Made by a program: the position numbers and the translations under genes. From an uncultured Coriobacteriaceae bacterium (GTDB lineage: Bacteria > Actinomycetota > Coriobacteriia > Coriobacteriales > Atopobiaceae), in contig CADBYM010000013.1 in assembly GCA_902798915.1 (NCBI GenBank), forward strand, positions 1 to 64,000: a DNA stretch of 64,000 bases. The letters are read 5' to 3'. Under the pieces are notes generated by a model. The model was not told where the DNA came from. It was given only the letters and a program-made list of their open reading frames with translations, and searched no databases. Of this stretch, positions 52,101 to 60,221 are shown piece by piece (the first letter of the stretch is position 1; each line of letters starts with the position of its first letter).

Positions 52101-53779
52101 ACCAGGCGGCAGGAGTCGCGGCAGTCCTCGAGCAGATTGCCGTGGTTGCCCACATAGAGGACGTCGGAAGTCACCATGCTCTCGCGCAGCGCGTCGATGG
52201 GTGGGTTGGTGACCTGAGCGAAGAGCTCGTTGAAGTAGTCAAAGAAGGAGCGTGGCTCGCGCGAGAGGACGGCGGGCGGCACGTCGGTGCCCATGGAGGC
52301 GAGGGGCACGCCGCCCGTCTGGGCCATGGGGCGCACGACCTCCCAAACGTCGTCGTAGTGGTATCCGTGACGTGCGAGCCGCTGCGTCAGCGACACATCG
52401 GCATCGTGCCGTGCGACCACCTCATTCGAGGCTGTCAGGTCGCCTACGTCAACCGTCTCGGTGTCGAGCCAGTTGCGGAAGGGCTTCTGTGCGGCGTAGC
52501 CGTCACGCAGCTCGTCGTTGTATAGCACCCGTCCCTGGGTGGGGTCCACCACCAGCATCTCGCCAGGGCCAAGGCAGCCAGACTGCAAGATGATGGCCGG
52601 GTCTATGTCGATGACGCCGACCTCGCTCGACAAGATCAGGCGGTTGTCGCGCGTCACGTAGTAGCGTGCGGGGCGCAGCCCATTTCGGTCGAGCACGGCG
52701 CCCATCCTGACGCCGTCGGAGAAGGCGATGGCGGCAGGTCCATCCCACGGCTCCATGAGCATGGACTGGTAGGCGTCGTAGCTGCGCCTGAGGTCGGAGA
52801 GCTGGTCGTTGCGCTCCCACGGCTCAGGAATCATGAGCGTCATGGAGCGGGCCATATCACGCCCGTTCATGACGAGGAATTCCAGGACGTTGTCGAGAAT
52901 CGCGGAGTCGGAGCCCTCGCGATTGATGACGGGCAGGACCTTCTTGATGTCGGGGCCCAGCACTGGCGAGTAGAGGTGTGGCTCTCGCGCCCGCAGCCAG
53001 TTGACGTTGCCGCGCAGGGTGTTGATCTCGCCATTGTGGATGATGAGCCGGTTGGGATGCGCTCGCTCCCAGCTCGGTGTGGTGTTCGTGGAGTAGCGCG
53101 AGTGCACGAGCGCCAGCGCGCTCTCCACCGCGGCATCGTTGAGGTCCAGATAAAACCGTCTCATCTGGGTCGCCACAAGCATGCCCTTGTATACGATGGT
53201 ACGTGCACTCATCGAGCACACGTAGAAGATCTTGCCCCTCAGCTCGTGAGACGCGTCGCCGCGCTTCTCGATGGTGCGCCGGCACACGTAGAGCTTGCGC
53301 TCGAACTCCTCGCCAGCCGCGACACCGTCGGGACGTGAGACGAACGCCTGCAGGATGGTGGGCATGCAGGCTCGCGCCGTCGCGCCAAGGTCGTGGTCGT
53401 CGACCGGCACCTCACGCCAAAAGAGCACCGGCAGTCCCTCTGAGGCACAGCCATCCTCGAAGATTCGCCGCGCGTCGCGAACTCCGACTTCGTCCTGCGG
53501 ACAAAAGATCATGGCCACGCCGTAGTCTCCCTCGTCGGGCAGTAGATGTCCGCACTTCTGAGCCTCCTTGCGAAAGAACCGATGCGGCACCTGGAAGAGG
53601 ATGCCGGCGCCATCGCCCGTGTTTGGTTCCAGGCCCTTGCCGCCACGATGCTCGAGGTTTACCAGCACCGAGAGCGCGTCGTCGACCATGCGGTGCGAGC
53701 GCTCGCCCTTGAGGTGCGCCAGCGCGCCGATGCCACAGGCGTCGTGCTCGAATTGTGGCCTGTAGAGTCCCTTGTCCAT
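49199..53779 (-). CDS. gltB: Glutamate synthase large subunit
   Basis: This protein has 1526 aa from ATG 53779 after GGAAGGA. The in-frame GTG at 53800 has no good ribosome site. It makes two glutamates from glutamine and 2-oxoglutarate. The class II glutaminase Cys is exposed after removal of a 14-residue propeptide (EHDACGIG). The FMN domain has GAMSFGSLSKEAHE. The Fe-S cluster motif is CLMQRDCHQDTCPVGV, and the C-terminal beta-helix has GGIAVVLGEVGANFAAGMSGG. It is the first gene of the minus-strand nitrogen run. Confidence 0.96.
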   Translation of the reverse strand: MDKGLYRPQFEHDACGIGALAHLKGERSHRMVDDALSVLVNLEHRGGKGLEPNTGDGAGILFQVPHRFFRKEAQKCGHLLPDEGDYGVAMIFCPQDEVGVRDARRIFEDGCASEGLPVLFWREVPVDDHDLGATARACMPTILQAFVSRPDGVAAGEEFERKLYVCRRTIEKRGDASHELRGKIFYVCSMSARTIVYKGMLVATQMRRFYLDLNDAAVESALALVHSRYSTNTTPSWERAHPNRLIIHNGEINTLRGNVNWLRAREPHLYSPVLGPDIKKVLPVINREGSDSAILDNVLEFLVMNGRDMARSMTLMIPEPWERNDQLSDLRRSYDAYQSMLMEPWDGPAAIAFSDGVRMGAVLDRNGLRPARYYVTRDNRLILSSEVGVIDIDPAIILQSGCLGPGEMLVVDPTQGRVLYNDELRDGYAAQKPFRNWLDTETVDVGDLTASNEVVARHDADVSLTQRLARHGYHYDDVWEVVRPMAQTGGVPLASMGTDVPPAVLSREPRSFFDYFNELFAQVTNPPIDALRESMVTSDVLYVGNHGNLLEDCRDSCRLVRLHGPILSEDDFERICGMRRVGFRVERFRVTYPATGGPDALEQALDDLDRKVEASVREGANIVVLSDRAGKGEIPIPSLLALGSVHNHLIRTGVRIRTDIVLEAGDAISPHDFAALVGYSASGIYPYLAHDCIENLARRGALKTSVREAMANYDRAVTAGIVSIMSKMGISTMQGYHSAQIFEIVGLSDALVTRCFAGTTSRIGGLDLTGVQSELDERYRRACALMESAAPDQLTSSGITKWRPGTEEHLITPQAIYLLQRACREGSYELFREYVAQVRRPARSVVLRDLLELVPLPTGPVPIEEVEPATSIVRRFNTGAMSFGSLSKEAHECLAIAMNRLGGRSNTGEGGEDPARETPLPNGDSLNSAIKQVASGRFGVTSRYLGSAAEIQIKMAQGAKPGEGGHLPGRKVWPWVARIRHSTPGVGLISPPPHHDIYSIEDLAELIFDLKCANPKARISVKLVSEAGVGTIATGVAKGGAAKILVSGSNGGTGAAPRDSIYHAGLPLELGLAEAQQTLLQNGLRSRVVLEADGKLMDGRDVAVAALLGAEEFGFATMPLVAMGCLMQRDCHQDTCPVGVCTQDERLRRRFAGRPEHVINFMTFVAEGLREQMARLGFRTVDEMVGHPECLRQKEVEGHPKANSCDLTALLHRATPQLAEPIPGADGVRFLPEMSADLQLERTLDATLFVPYTASAREHMVPAHFHADIDNVNRCVGTLLGATVTAGHPEGLPEGAITIDCEGSGGQSFAAFLPRGITLNIIGDANDYVGKGLSGGIVSVRPPERATYKFDENVSVGNVAFYGATGGRGFVNGLAGQRFGVRNSGATLVVEGVGNHGFEYMTGGIAVVLGEVGANFAAGMSGGLVYVYDEFHTLDGRCNHDMVELLRPTESELEQVRVLIEEHVERTASPRGIKLLYQFADAREHFVKVIPHEYRLIMERADLEQARGVSREEAVELAFESLRKEA

Positions 53780-54022
53780 AAGCGTCCTTCCGTACGTCAC
53801 TCATGTGTGCCAAAGGCCACTATATGCCCGCGTCGCCCCATAGGCCGCTCGGGCCGCATCGCGTATCAGACTCGTGACGGCGGCGACACGCGTTGGTACG
53901 CGAGCGGAATTCTCCCCGAAACCTCCGGGTAATCCCCGTGCCGCATTCGCGCCAGATAATGCAGCCGACTCACCTATCCCTCCAAGCTCGTCCGCGATGA
54001 CCCACAAAGAAGGAGGCCGCTC
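53780..54022. promoter_or_regulatory. Divergent promoter region gltB / AstE-like operon
   Basis: The 243-bp gap between gltB (minus) and the AstE-like pair (plus) should hold promoters for both. It contains GAAACCTCCG at 53918-53927, a decamer also found 60 bp before glutamine synthetase (56003-56012). Strong -10/-35 pairs are not evident. No riboswitch fold was recognised. Confidence 0.35.
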
Positions 54023-54952
54023 GTGATTCAGACGGTGTTTTCGGCCGCGCTTCCCATGGGGGAGAGCCTCGTGGTGAGCAAGAACCGCATTGTGGGGGCG
54101 CGAAAGGCCGGTCCTCGCATAGCCGTGGTGACGGGCATGCACGGTGACGCGCTGGCGGGGCAGTTCGTGACCTTCGAGCTTGCCAGACGCCTGAGGGAGC
54201 GCCCGGGAGACCTCCTGGGCGTGGTGGACATCTATCCCGCCCTCAACCCGCTGGGTCTCTCCTCGCGTGAGCACGGGGTGCCGCAATTCGACATCGACCT
54301 CGATCGCACCTTTCCGGGAAACGCTGACGGCAACCTCACGGAGGCGCTCGCCGCTGCGGTTCTCGATGACATCTGCGGCGCTTCTGCCTGCCTCGTCATA
54401 CACTCCTCCGACGCCTTCGTGCAGGAGCTCACGCAGGCTCGCATCGACGAGGCTGACCCGAAGGTGCTGGTCGGAATCGCCTCCCAGCTCAACGTGAGGC
54501 TCGTGTGGGTGCGCGAGCCCTCCGCTCCCTTGGGCTCTACGCTTGCTCACGCGCTCAACGAGCGCGGAACTCCCACGCTCGAGATCAAGATGGGTTCGGA
54601 CGTGCGCGTTGCGGAGAACGAGGCGAGCTGGCTCGTCGAGGGCATTCTGCGGATGCTCGAACACCTAAGGGCATGGTCGGGTCCCACGATCTTGCTTCCC
54701 CAGCCTAGGGTCTCCGACGGAAGCGACGTCATCACGCTGCTCAGCGAGGAGCCGGGACTGTTCCTGCCTCGTGCCGAACATGGGTCGGAGGTTCGTCCGG
54801 GGCAAAGCATCGGCATCGTAGTTGACGCCCTGGAGGGTACGGTGAGGCATGAGGTGAGGTCTCCCTGCGCGGGGCTTCTCTTTGCCCTGCGAACCTATCC
54901 TGTGGTGTATCCCGGCTCGTTGGTCGCAAGAGTCTTGGAGGTTCCACGATGA
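54023..54952 (+). CDS. AstE/aspartoacylase-like protein with altered zinc site (copy 1)
   Basis: This 309-aa protein has the succinylglutamate desuccinylase/aspartoacylase (M14) fold. The usual HGxE zinc motif reads HGDA here: His40 is kept, but the Glu position is Ala43. LDRTFPG (94-99) replaces NRxFPG, and His127 (VIHSSD) may be the third ligand. The C-terminal ~70 residues look like the beta domain with RPGQSIGIVVDALEG. GAAGGAGG lies upstream of the ATG. It overlaps the next, paralogous gene by 4 bp. It may not be a standard zinc hydrolase. Confidence 0.75.
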   Translation: MIQTVFSAALPMGESLVVSKNRIVGARKAGPRIAVVTGMHGDALAGQFVTFELARRLRERPGDLLGVVDIYPALNPLGLSSREHGVPQFDIDLDRTFPGNADGNLTEALAAAVLDDICGASACLVIHSSDAFVQELTQARIDEADPKVLVGIASQLNVRLVWVREPSAPLGSTLAHALNERGTPTLEIKMGSDVRVAENEASWLVEGILRMLEHLRAWSGPTILLPQPRVSDGSDVITLLSEEPGLFLPRAEHGSEVRPGQSIGIVVDALEGTVRHEVRSPCAGLLFALRTYPVVYPGSLVARVLEVPR

Positions 54953-55908
54953 GACGCGGCATCATCTACCAAATGAACATCCCGCATCGCGAGTCTTTGA
55001 GCATCAGAGGCTTCGAGTTCGGATGCGAGGGCGGGGAGCACTCCTGCGCAATCATCGGCTCGCTGCGTGGCAACGAGGTGCAGCAGGCATTCGTCTGTGC
55101 GACCCTTGTCTCCCTCTTGGAGCGCGTGGAGCGCTCGGGCGGCATCGTGGACAACAAGAGCATCCTCGTCGTGCCTTGCGCCAACCCGCTCTCCATGAAC
55201 GTGCGCGAGCGGTTCTGGCCGGGAGACCGCGCAGACATCAATCGCAGCTTTCCCGGAGACGAGCACGGAAGGAGCACGGAACGCATCGCGGCTGCCCTCA
55301 TGCGCGTGGCTCGTCTCTTTACGTATGGCATCCAGCTATGCAGCTTCAACCAGCCCGGTGACTTCCTGCCGCACGTGCGCATCACGCGACATGGTCACAT
55401 ATCCGACGAGTCGCTCGGGTACGCAGAGGAGTTCGCGCTGCCCTACGCCGTGTGCCGCGAGCCCACGCCCTTTGACACTACGACGCTCAACTACGTCTGG
55501 CAACAATGCGGCACACACGCCTTCTCGCTCTACAGCAGGGCGACGGATCGCATCGACACAGGCAGTGCGAAGGTCGTGTCGGATGCCGTGCTGAGGTTTC
55601 TCGTCGCACGTGGGGTCATCCGACTTGGGGATGGCAATGACATCGGCATAGGCGAGGCAGAGCGGACTCGCCTCCTGTGCGAGGCCGACCTCGTGGACGT
55701 GCGAACCCGGCGATCTGCCGGGTTCTTCGTGCCTGCCGTCGGCGTGGGGGACCGCGTGCGGCGAGGCCAGCGGCTCGGGGCCGTGCTGAGCACGGGTGAC
55801 GCCCGCCTCCTGGAGACCCTCACGACGCCCGACGCGGGTCGTGTCTTCTTCATGCGCACGGATCCGCTGATCCAGCAGCACATGGTGGCCCTGCGCATCG
55901 CACCGTGA
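54949..55908 (+). CDS. AstE/aspartoacylase-like protein with altered zinc site (copy 2)
   Basis: This 319-aa paralogue of the preceding gene aligns without gaps at the metal motif. RGNE has Arg40 in place of His, but keeps Glu43. INRSFPG (97-103) is canonical. The third-ligand region reads QLCSFN (near 129-134) with no His. The C-terminal beta domain has GVGDRVRRGQRLGAV. Each copy therefore lacks ligands that the other retains at that site. The product may be a pseudoenzyme, a binding protein or a heteromer partner. It lies just before glutamine synthetase. Confidence 0.75.
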   Translation: MRRGIIYQMNIPHRESLSIRGFEFGCEGGEHSCAIIGSLRGNEVQQAFVCATLVSLLERVERSGGIVDNKSILVVPCANPLSMNVRERFWPGDRADINRSFPGDEHGRSTERIAAALMRVARLFTYGIQLCSFNQPGDFLPHVRITRHGHISDESLGYAEEFALPYAVCREPTPFDTTTLNYVWQQCGTHAFSLYSRATDRIDTGSAKVVSDAVLRFLVARGVIRLGDGNDIGIGEAERTRLLCEADLVDVRTRRSAGFFVPAVGVGDRVRRGQRLGAVLSTGDARLLETLTTPDAGRVFFMRTDPLIQQHMVALRIAP

Positions 55909-56071
55909 TTCTGCTTCCTTGCTACGGTGCTCCCGCTTCGCACGCAACCTGCCTCGGCGCAACCTTGACGCAAAGAAGCGCTGCCTCCGCCGACACCAAG
56001 CGGAAACCTCCGCGAAACCCACCCTCCCTACCCTTGTGCGCGTTTGGTACGGATGACGAAAGGAGCATATC
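55909..56071 (+). promoter_or_regulatory. Upstream region of glutamine synthetase
   Basis: The 163-bp gap holds GAAACCTCCG at 56003-56012, matching the copy upstream of gltB, and a second related GCGAAACCCACC just after it. GAAAGGAG (56059-56066) is the ribosome site. These direct, C-rich motifs may bind a nitrogen regulator. Confidence 0.3.
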
Positions 56072-58162
56072 GTGGCACATGACAAAGTCACAGCGGAATG
56101 GGGAGAGCTTCTCTTTACCGACGCCGACATGCGTGAGCGGCTTCCCAAGCCGACCTACAAGGAGCTGCGTGAGGTGATCGATGACGGCGCACCCCTCGAC
56201 CTCCACATCGCCAACGAGGTCGCCCACGCCATGAAGGAGTGGGCGCTCGAGAAGGGCGCGACCCACTTCACTCACTGGTTCCAACCCCTCACGGGCATCA
56301 CGAGCGAGAAGCACGACAGCTTCCTTACGCCCAACGATGATGGCAGCATCCTCATGGCCTTCAGTGGCAAGGAGCTCGTGCGTGGCGAACCCGATGCGTC
56401 CAGCTTCCCCTCGGGCGGGCTTCGTGCTACCTTTGAGGCCCGCGGCTACACCGTATGGGATCCCGTGAGTCCTGCCTTCATCAAGGATGAGGTCTTGTGC
56501 ATCCCCACGGCGTTCATCTCCTACACCGGCGAGGCACTCGACAAGAAGACCCCACTGCTGCGCTCGCAGAACGCTCTGGAGATTCAGGCGAAGCGCGTCC
56601 TTGCCCTCTTTGGCAGGGAACCGCGTCGCGTCATCACCACCATCGGTCCCGAGCAGGAATACTTCCTCATTCGGGAGGAGGACTACAAGGCCCGTCCGGA
56701 CCTGGTGCTCACGGGTCGAACGCTCTTCGGCTGTGAGCCGGCGAAGGGCCAGGAACTGGAGGAGCACTACTTCGGCGCCATACGTCCCACTGTCAGCGAG
56801 TACATGAAGGAGCTCGATGACGAGCTCTGGAAGCTGGGCGTGCCCGCAAAGACCAAGCACAACGAGGTGGCGCCGTGTCAGCATGAGCTTGCGCCCGTCT
56901 TTGAGAAGGGCTCCCTCGCCATCGACGACAATCTGCTAACCATGGAGAAGATGCGCCTGGTCGCCAGCCGCCATGGCCTCGTATGCCTGCAGCACGAGAA
57001 GCCCTTCGAGTACGTCAACGGATCGGGCAAGCACAACAACTGGTCTATTTCGGCTGACAGCACCAACCTGTTGGAGCCTGGTCCCGACCCGGAGCACAAC
57101 CTGCAGTTCCTGGTGTTCCTTGCCATGTTGGTCGCAGCCGTGGACGAGCATGCCGACCTCATGCGCATGAGCGTGGCTTCGGCTGGCAACGACCATCGTC
57201 TGGGTGCCAACGAGGCGCCGCCCGCGGTTGTGTCGGTCTTCCTGGGCGACAACCTCTCACCGGTGGTCGAGGCCCTCATTCGCAAGGAGCACGCGGAGGT
57301 TGCGAGCGAGCTGCGGATGGATCTGGGCGTTCCCCAGCTCCCCTCTGTGTTGCGTGACAACACCGACCGCAACCGCACCAGCCCCTTCGCCTTCACGGGC
57401 AACAAGTTCGAGTTCCGCATGTGTGGCTCGCAACAGAACCTCTCGGACCCCAACGTCGTGCTCAACACTGCTGTCGCCGAGCAATGCGAGCGGTTCTGCG
57501 ACTATGTGGCCGCGCGTTCGGACGAGCCGTTCTCGCTCGTGGCCATGCGCTTCGTGCGTCACACGTTCCGTGACCACCAGCGCATCATCTTTGACGGCAA
57601 CGGCTACTCCGACGAATGGATGGCGGAGGCCGAGCGGCGTGGGCTGCCCAACCTCAAGACCACGCCCGACGCTCTGGGCGCGCTACTGGATGAGGACAAC
57701 GTGGCCCTCTTCGAGCGCTACGGCGTCCTGAGCAAAGCCGAGCTGCAGGCCCGTTACGTTGCCAAGGCCGAGCAGTACGCAAAGCTCATCAACATCGAGG
57801 CGAACACTATGTCGTACATGGCACGCCATCTGTACCTGCCCGCGCTTATGGGATTCTCCGGCGAGTTGGCGACGACAATCGCCACGAAGGCTGGCTTGGG
57901 CATCTCGAGCAGGGCAGAGAAGGACATCGTGGCGAGGCTCACCGAAGGCGTGGACGCCGTCTACGAGTTGACGGCGACGCTTGAGGCCATAGCCGCCAAG
58001 GCGCAGGTCGCGACGGATCCCACCGATGCGTGCGCACTGTGCCGTGACGAGGTCATACCCGCCATGGAGGCGCTGCGTGCCGAGGTAGACGCCATGGAAC
58101 GTCTGTGCGGCGAGGACTGGTGGCCGGTGCCTGGCTACAACCAGATGCTCTTCTACGTGTAG
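56072..58162 (+). CDS. glnN: Glutamine synthetase type III
   Basis: This 696-aa ATP-dependent ligase makes glutamine from glutamate and ammonia, and is much longer than GSI (about 450 aa). GSIII hallmarks are [12 protein letters not shown] near the N-terminus, [10 protein letters not shown] with metal Glu residues, [23 protein letters not shown] and [17 protein letters not shown]. The GTG start has GAAAGGAG 6 bp upstream. It supplies glutamine for GltB, CarA and AsnB encoded nearby. Confidence 0.96.
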   Translation: MAHDKVTAEWGELLFTDADMRERLPKPTYKELREVIDDGAPLDLHIANEVAHAMKEWALEKGATHFTHWFQPLTGITSEKHDSFLTPNDDGSILMAFSGKELVRGEPDASSFPSGGLRATFEARGYTVWDPVSPAFIKDEVLCIPTAFISYTGEALDKKTPLLRSQNALEIQAKRVLALFGREPRRVITTIGPEQEYFLIREEDYKARPDLVLTGRTLFGCEPAKGQELEEHYFGAIRPTVSEYMKELDDELWKLGVPAKTKHNEVAPCQHELAPVFEKGSLAIDDNLLTMEKMRLVASRHGLVCLQHEKPFEYVNGSGKHNNWSISADSTNLLEPGPDPEHNLQFLVFLAMLVAAVDEHADLMRMSVASAGNDHRLGANEAPPAVVSVFLGDNLSPVVEALIRKEHAEVASELRMDLGVPQLPSVLRDNTDRNRTSPFAFTGNKFEFRMCGSQQNLSDPNVVLNTAVAEQCERFCDYVAARSDEPFSLVAMRFVRHTFRDHQRIIFDGNGYSDEWMAEAERRGLPNLKTTPDALGALLDEDNVALFERYGVLSKAELQARYVAKAEQYAKLINIEANTMSYMARHLYLPALMGFSGELATTIATKAGLGISSRAEKDIVARLTEGVDAVYELTATLEAIAAKAQVATDPTDACALCRDEVIPAMEALRAEVDAMERLCGEDWWPVPGYNQMLFYV

Positions 58163-58194
58163 CGGCGAGGGCGAGGATTACCGAGGAGGATCAC

Positions 58195-59775
58195 ATGTGC
58201 TCGATTATGGGATACTGCGGCGACGTCGAGCTGGACGTCTTCATGGAGGGCTTCGGGCGCACGGTTTCGCGCGGGCCTGACTGCTCGTGTGTCGTCGATA
58301 CGGGTCACGGCCTCCTCGGCTTCCATCGCCTCTCGATCATGGGACTCACTGCCGAGGGCATGCAGCCGTTCCAGCTGGGGAGCAGCTACGCCATTTGCAA
58401 CGGAGAGCTGTACGGGTTCCGCACCATGCGCGACGAGTTGTGCGAGAAGGGCTATGACTTCAGGAGCGAGAGCGACTGCGAGATTCTCCTACCGCTCTAT
58501 CGCGAGTACGGCACGGGCTTGTTCTCCATGCTTGACGCCGAGTTCGCCTGCGTCATCTACGATGGGGAGGCCCAGAGCTTCATCGCCGCGCGCGATCCCA
58601 TCGGCATTCGGCCGCTCTACTACGGCTATGACCGGCAGGGCACGATCGTCTTTGCAAGCGAGGCAAAGAACCTCGTGGGTCTGGTGGAGACGATCGCACC
58701 CTTCCCGCCGGGCTGCTACTACCAGGACGGGAGCTTCGTCAGGTACTGCGATATCGCCCGGGTTGACGAAGTCCGCACGGACGACGTAGAGGCCGCCTGT
58801 TCCCGGATTCGTACCAAGCTCGTCGAGGGCGTGCGCAAGCGGCTCGACTCGGACGCCAAGGTGGGGTTCCTGCTTTCGGGAGGACTCGACTCCTCACTTG
58901 TGTGCGCGATTGCGGCCAGGGAGCTTGGGACGCCGATCGAGACCTTCGCCATCGGCATGGAGGAGGACCCCATCGACCTCAAGTACGCTCGCGAGACGGC
59001 CGACTACATCGGGAGCCACCACACCGAGGTCATGATGACGCCCGAGGAGGTTCTCGCCTCGCTCGAGGACGTGGTGGCGCTGCTCGGCACCTACGACATC
59101 ACGACCATTCGCGCGAGCATCGGCATGTACCTCGTGTGCAAGGCCATCCACGAGCACACCGACATCCGGGTCATCCTTACGGGGGAGATATCCGACGAGC
59201 TCTTCGGCTACAAGTACACCGACTTCGCCCCCTCGGCCCAGGCGTTCCAGGAAGAGGCACAGAAGCGGCTTCGGGAACTACACATGTACGACGTGCTGCG
59301 TGCCGATCGCTGCATCTCGGTCAACTCGCTCGAGGCGCGCGTACCGTTTGGTGACCTCGACTTCGTCCGCTACGTCATGTCGCTTGACCCGCAGATGAAG
59401 CTCAACATCTATGGGAAGGGCAAGTACCTGCTGCGCCATGCCTTTGAGGGAACGGGGCTCCTGCCGGACGAGATTCTGTGGCGCGAGAAGGCGGCGTTCT
59501 CCGATGCGGTGGGGCACTCCATGGTGGACTATCTCAAGGCGTACGCCGAGGAGCGATACAGCGACCGAGCGTTCGAGGAGGCGAGAGCCCACTACTCGTT
59601 CGCGCAGCCCTTCACCAAGGAGTCATTGCTCTACAGGGAGCTCTTCGAGAGGCACTATCCCGGCCAAGCGTCCATGGTCGACGGGTTCTGGATGCCCAAC
59701 AGGTCGTGGGAGGGCTGCGACGTGGACGATCCCTCCGCGCGTGTCCTCTCGAACTACGGGGCGAGCGGCCGATAG
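58195..59775 (+). CDS. asnB: Asparagine synthetase (glutamine-hydrolysing)
   Basis: This protein has 526 aa from ATG 58195, after GAGGAGG. Cys2 becomes the N-terminal nucleophile (CSIMGYCGD). The glutaminase part has RGPD and CNGELYG. The synthetase domain has the PP-loop LLSGGLDSSL and LTGEISDELFGYKY. It follows glnN by 32 bp and uses its product as nitrogen donor. The length is typical of the E. coli AsnB type. Confidence 0.95.
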   Translation: MCSIMGYCGDVELDVFMEGFGRTVSRGPDCSCVVDTGHGLLGFHRLSIMGLTAEGMQPFQLGSSYAICNGELYGFRTMRDELCEKGYDFRSESDCEILLPLYREYGTGLFSMLDAEFACVIYDGEAQSFIAARDPIGIRPLYYGYDRQGTIVFASEAKNLVGLVETIAPFPPGCYYQDGSFVRYCDIARVDEVRTDDVEAACSRIRTKLVEGVRKRLDSDAKVGFLLSGGLDSSLVCAIAARELGTPIETFAIGMEEDPIDLKYARETADYIGSHHTEVMMTPEEVLASLEDVVALLGTYDITTIRASIGMYLVCKAIHEHTDIRVILTGEISDELFGYKYTDFAPSAQAFQEEAQKRLRELHMYDVLRADRCISVNSLEARVPFGDLDFVRYVMSLDPQMKLNIYGKGKYLLRHAFEGTGLLPDEILWREKAAFSDAVGHSMVDYLKAYAEERYSDRAFEEARAHYSFAQPFTKESLLYRELFERHYPGQASMVDGFWMPNRSWEGCDVDDPSARVLSNYGASGR

Positions 59776-59781
59776 GGGGAT

Positions 59782-59840
59782 GGGGGGCGCGTCTTTTTCG
59801 GTCGTGCGCTGATGCCCGCTAGAACAAGAACGCGTCCCCC
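59782..59840. repeat. Imperfect inverted repeat after asnB
   Basis: GGGGGGCGCGTCTTTTTC (59782-59799) matches the complement of GAACAAGAACGCGTCCCCC (59822-59840) with three differences, one of them an indel. It may be the asnB terminator or a short mobile repeat. It abuts the guaA remnant. Confidence 0.55.
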
Positions 59841-59849
59841 GTTCCGCTG

Positions 59850-60107
59850 TTGTGTGACGGGCGTCGTCCAGCTGCGCTCGTACACCGTGCCATCGGGGAC
59901 CAGCTCACCTGCGTGTTCGTGAACCACGGGTTCCTGCGAAAGGGAGAGCCCGAGCTAGTGGAGGAGGTTTTTCGCGACCAGTTCAACATGCCGCTCGTGC
60001 ACGTGCATGCCGAGGAGTGCTACCTGCGGCTACCTCTTCTGGATCAAGCGGGCCAGGGAGATGTGGTCCGAGATTGTACGGGTGGTTCGCCTCCTACTTA
60101 TGATTGA
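59850..60107 (+). pseudogene. Remnant of GMP synthase (guaA) ATPase domain
   Basis: The 85-codon frame contains [19 protein letters not shown] and [18 protein letters not shown], the characteristic start of the GuaA PP-loop domain, then [12 protein letters not shown]. The SGGVDS loop before it and nearly everything after it are missing, and the frame ends in unrelated sequence. A different frame at 60030-60100 reads [17 protein letters not shown] and may be another fragment. This is about 55 recognisable residues of a ~510-aa enzyme. A functional guaA must be elsewhere. Confidence 0.7.
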
Positions 60108-60147
60108 CTCGCGTTTCCGCAGTTCGCGGACGCGCTGAACACCCCCT

Positions 60148-60176
60148 AGTTGACTGTTGGAAAGATGTGCATTACC
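60148..60176 (+). promoter_or_regulatory. Putative promoter of the ChW-repeat protein
   Basis: TTGACT at 60148-60153 and TACCCT at 60171-60176 are separated by 17 bp, 46 bp before the start codon. The -35 is good and the -10 is poor. The call is tentative. Confidence 0.35.
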
Positions 60177-60221
60177 CTCATTCTGGTTTCAGTATTTAAC
60201 AAGCGTGATGAAGGGAGAGCC

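Noticed and set aside
49460..52525. Long plus-strand frames opposite gltB
   Set aside because: These are shadow frames rich in Arg, His and Gly, without start sites. gltB accounts for the DNA.
53800..54022. Glutamine riboswitch upstream of gltB
   Set aside because: I could not trace the conserved core of a known glutamine aptamer, so only a general promoter region is reported.
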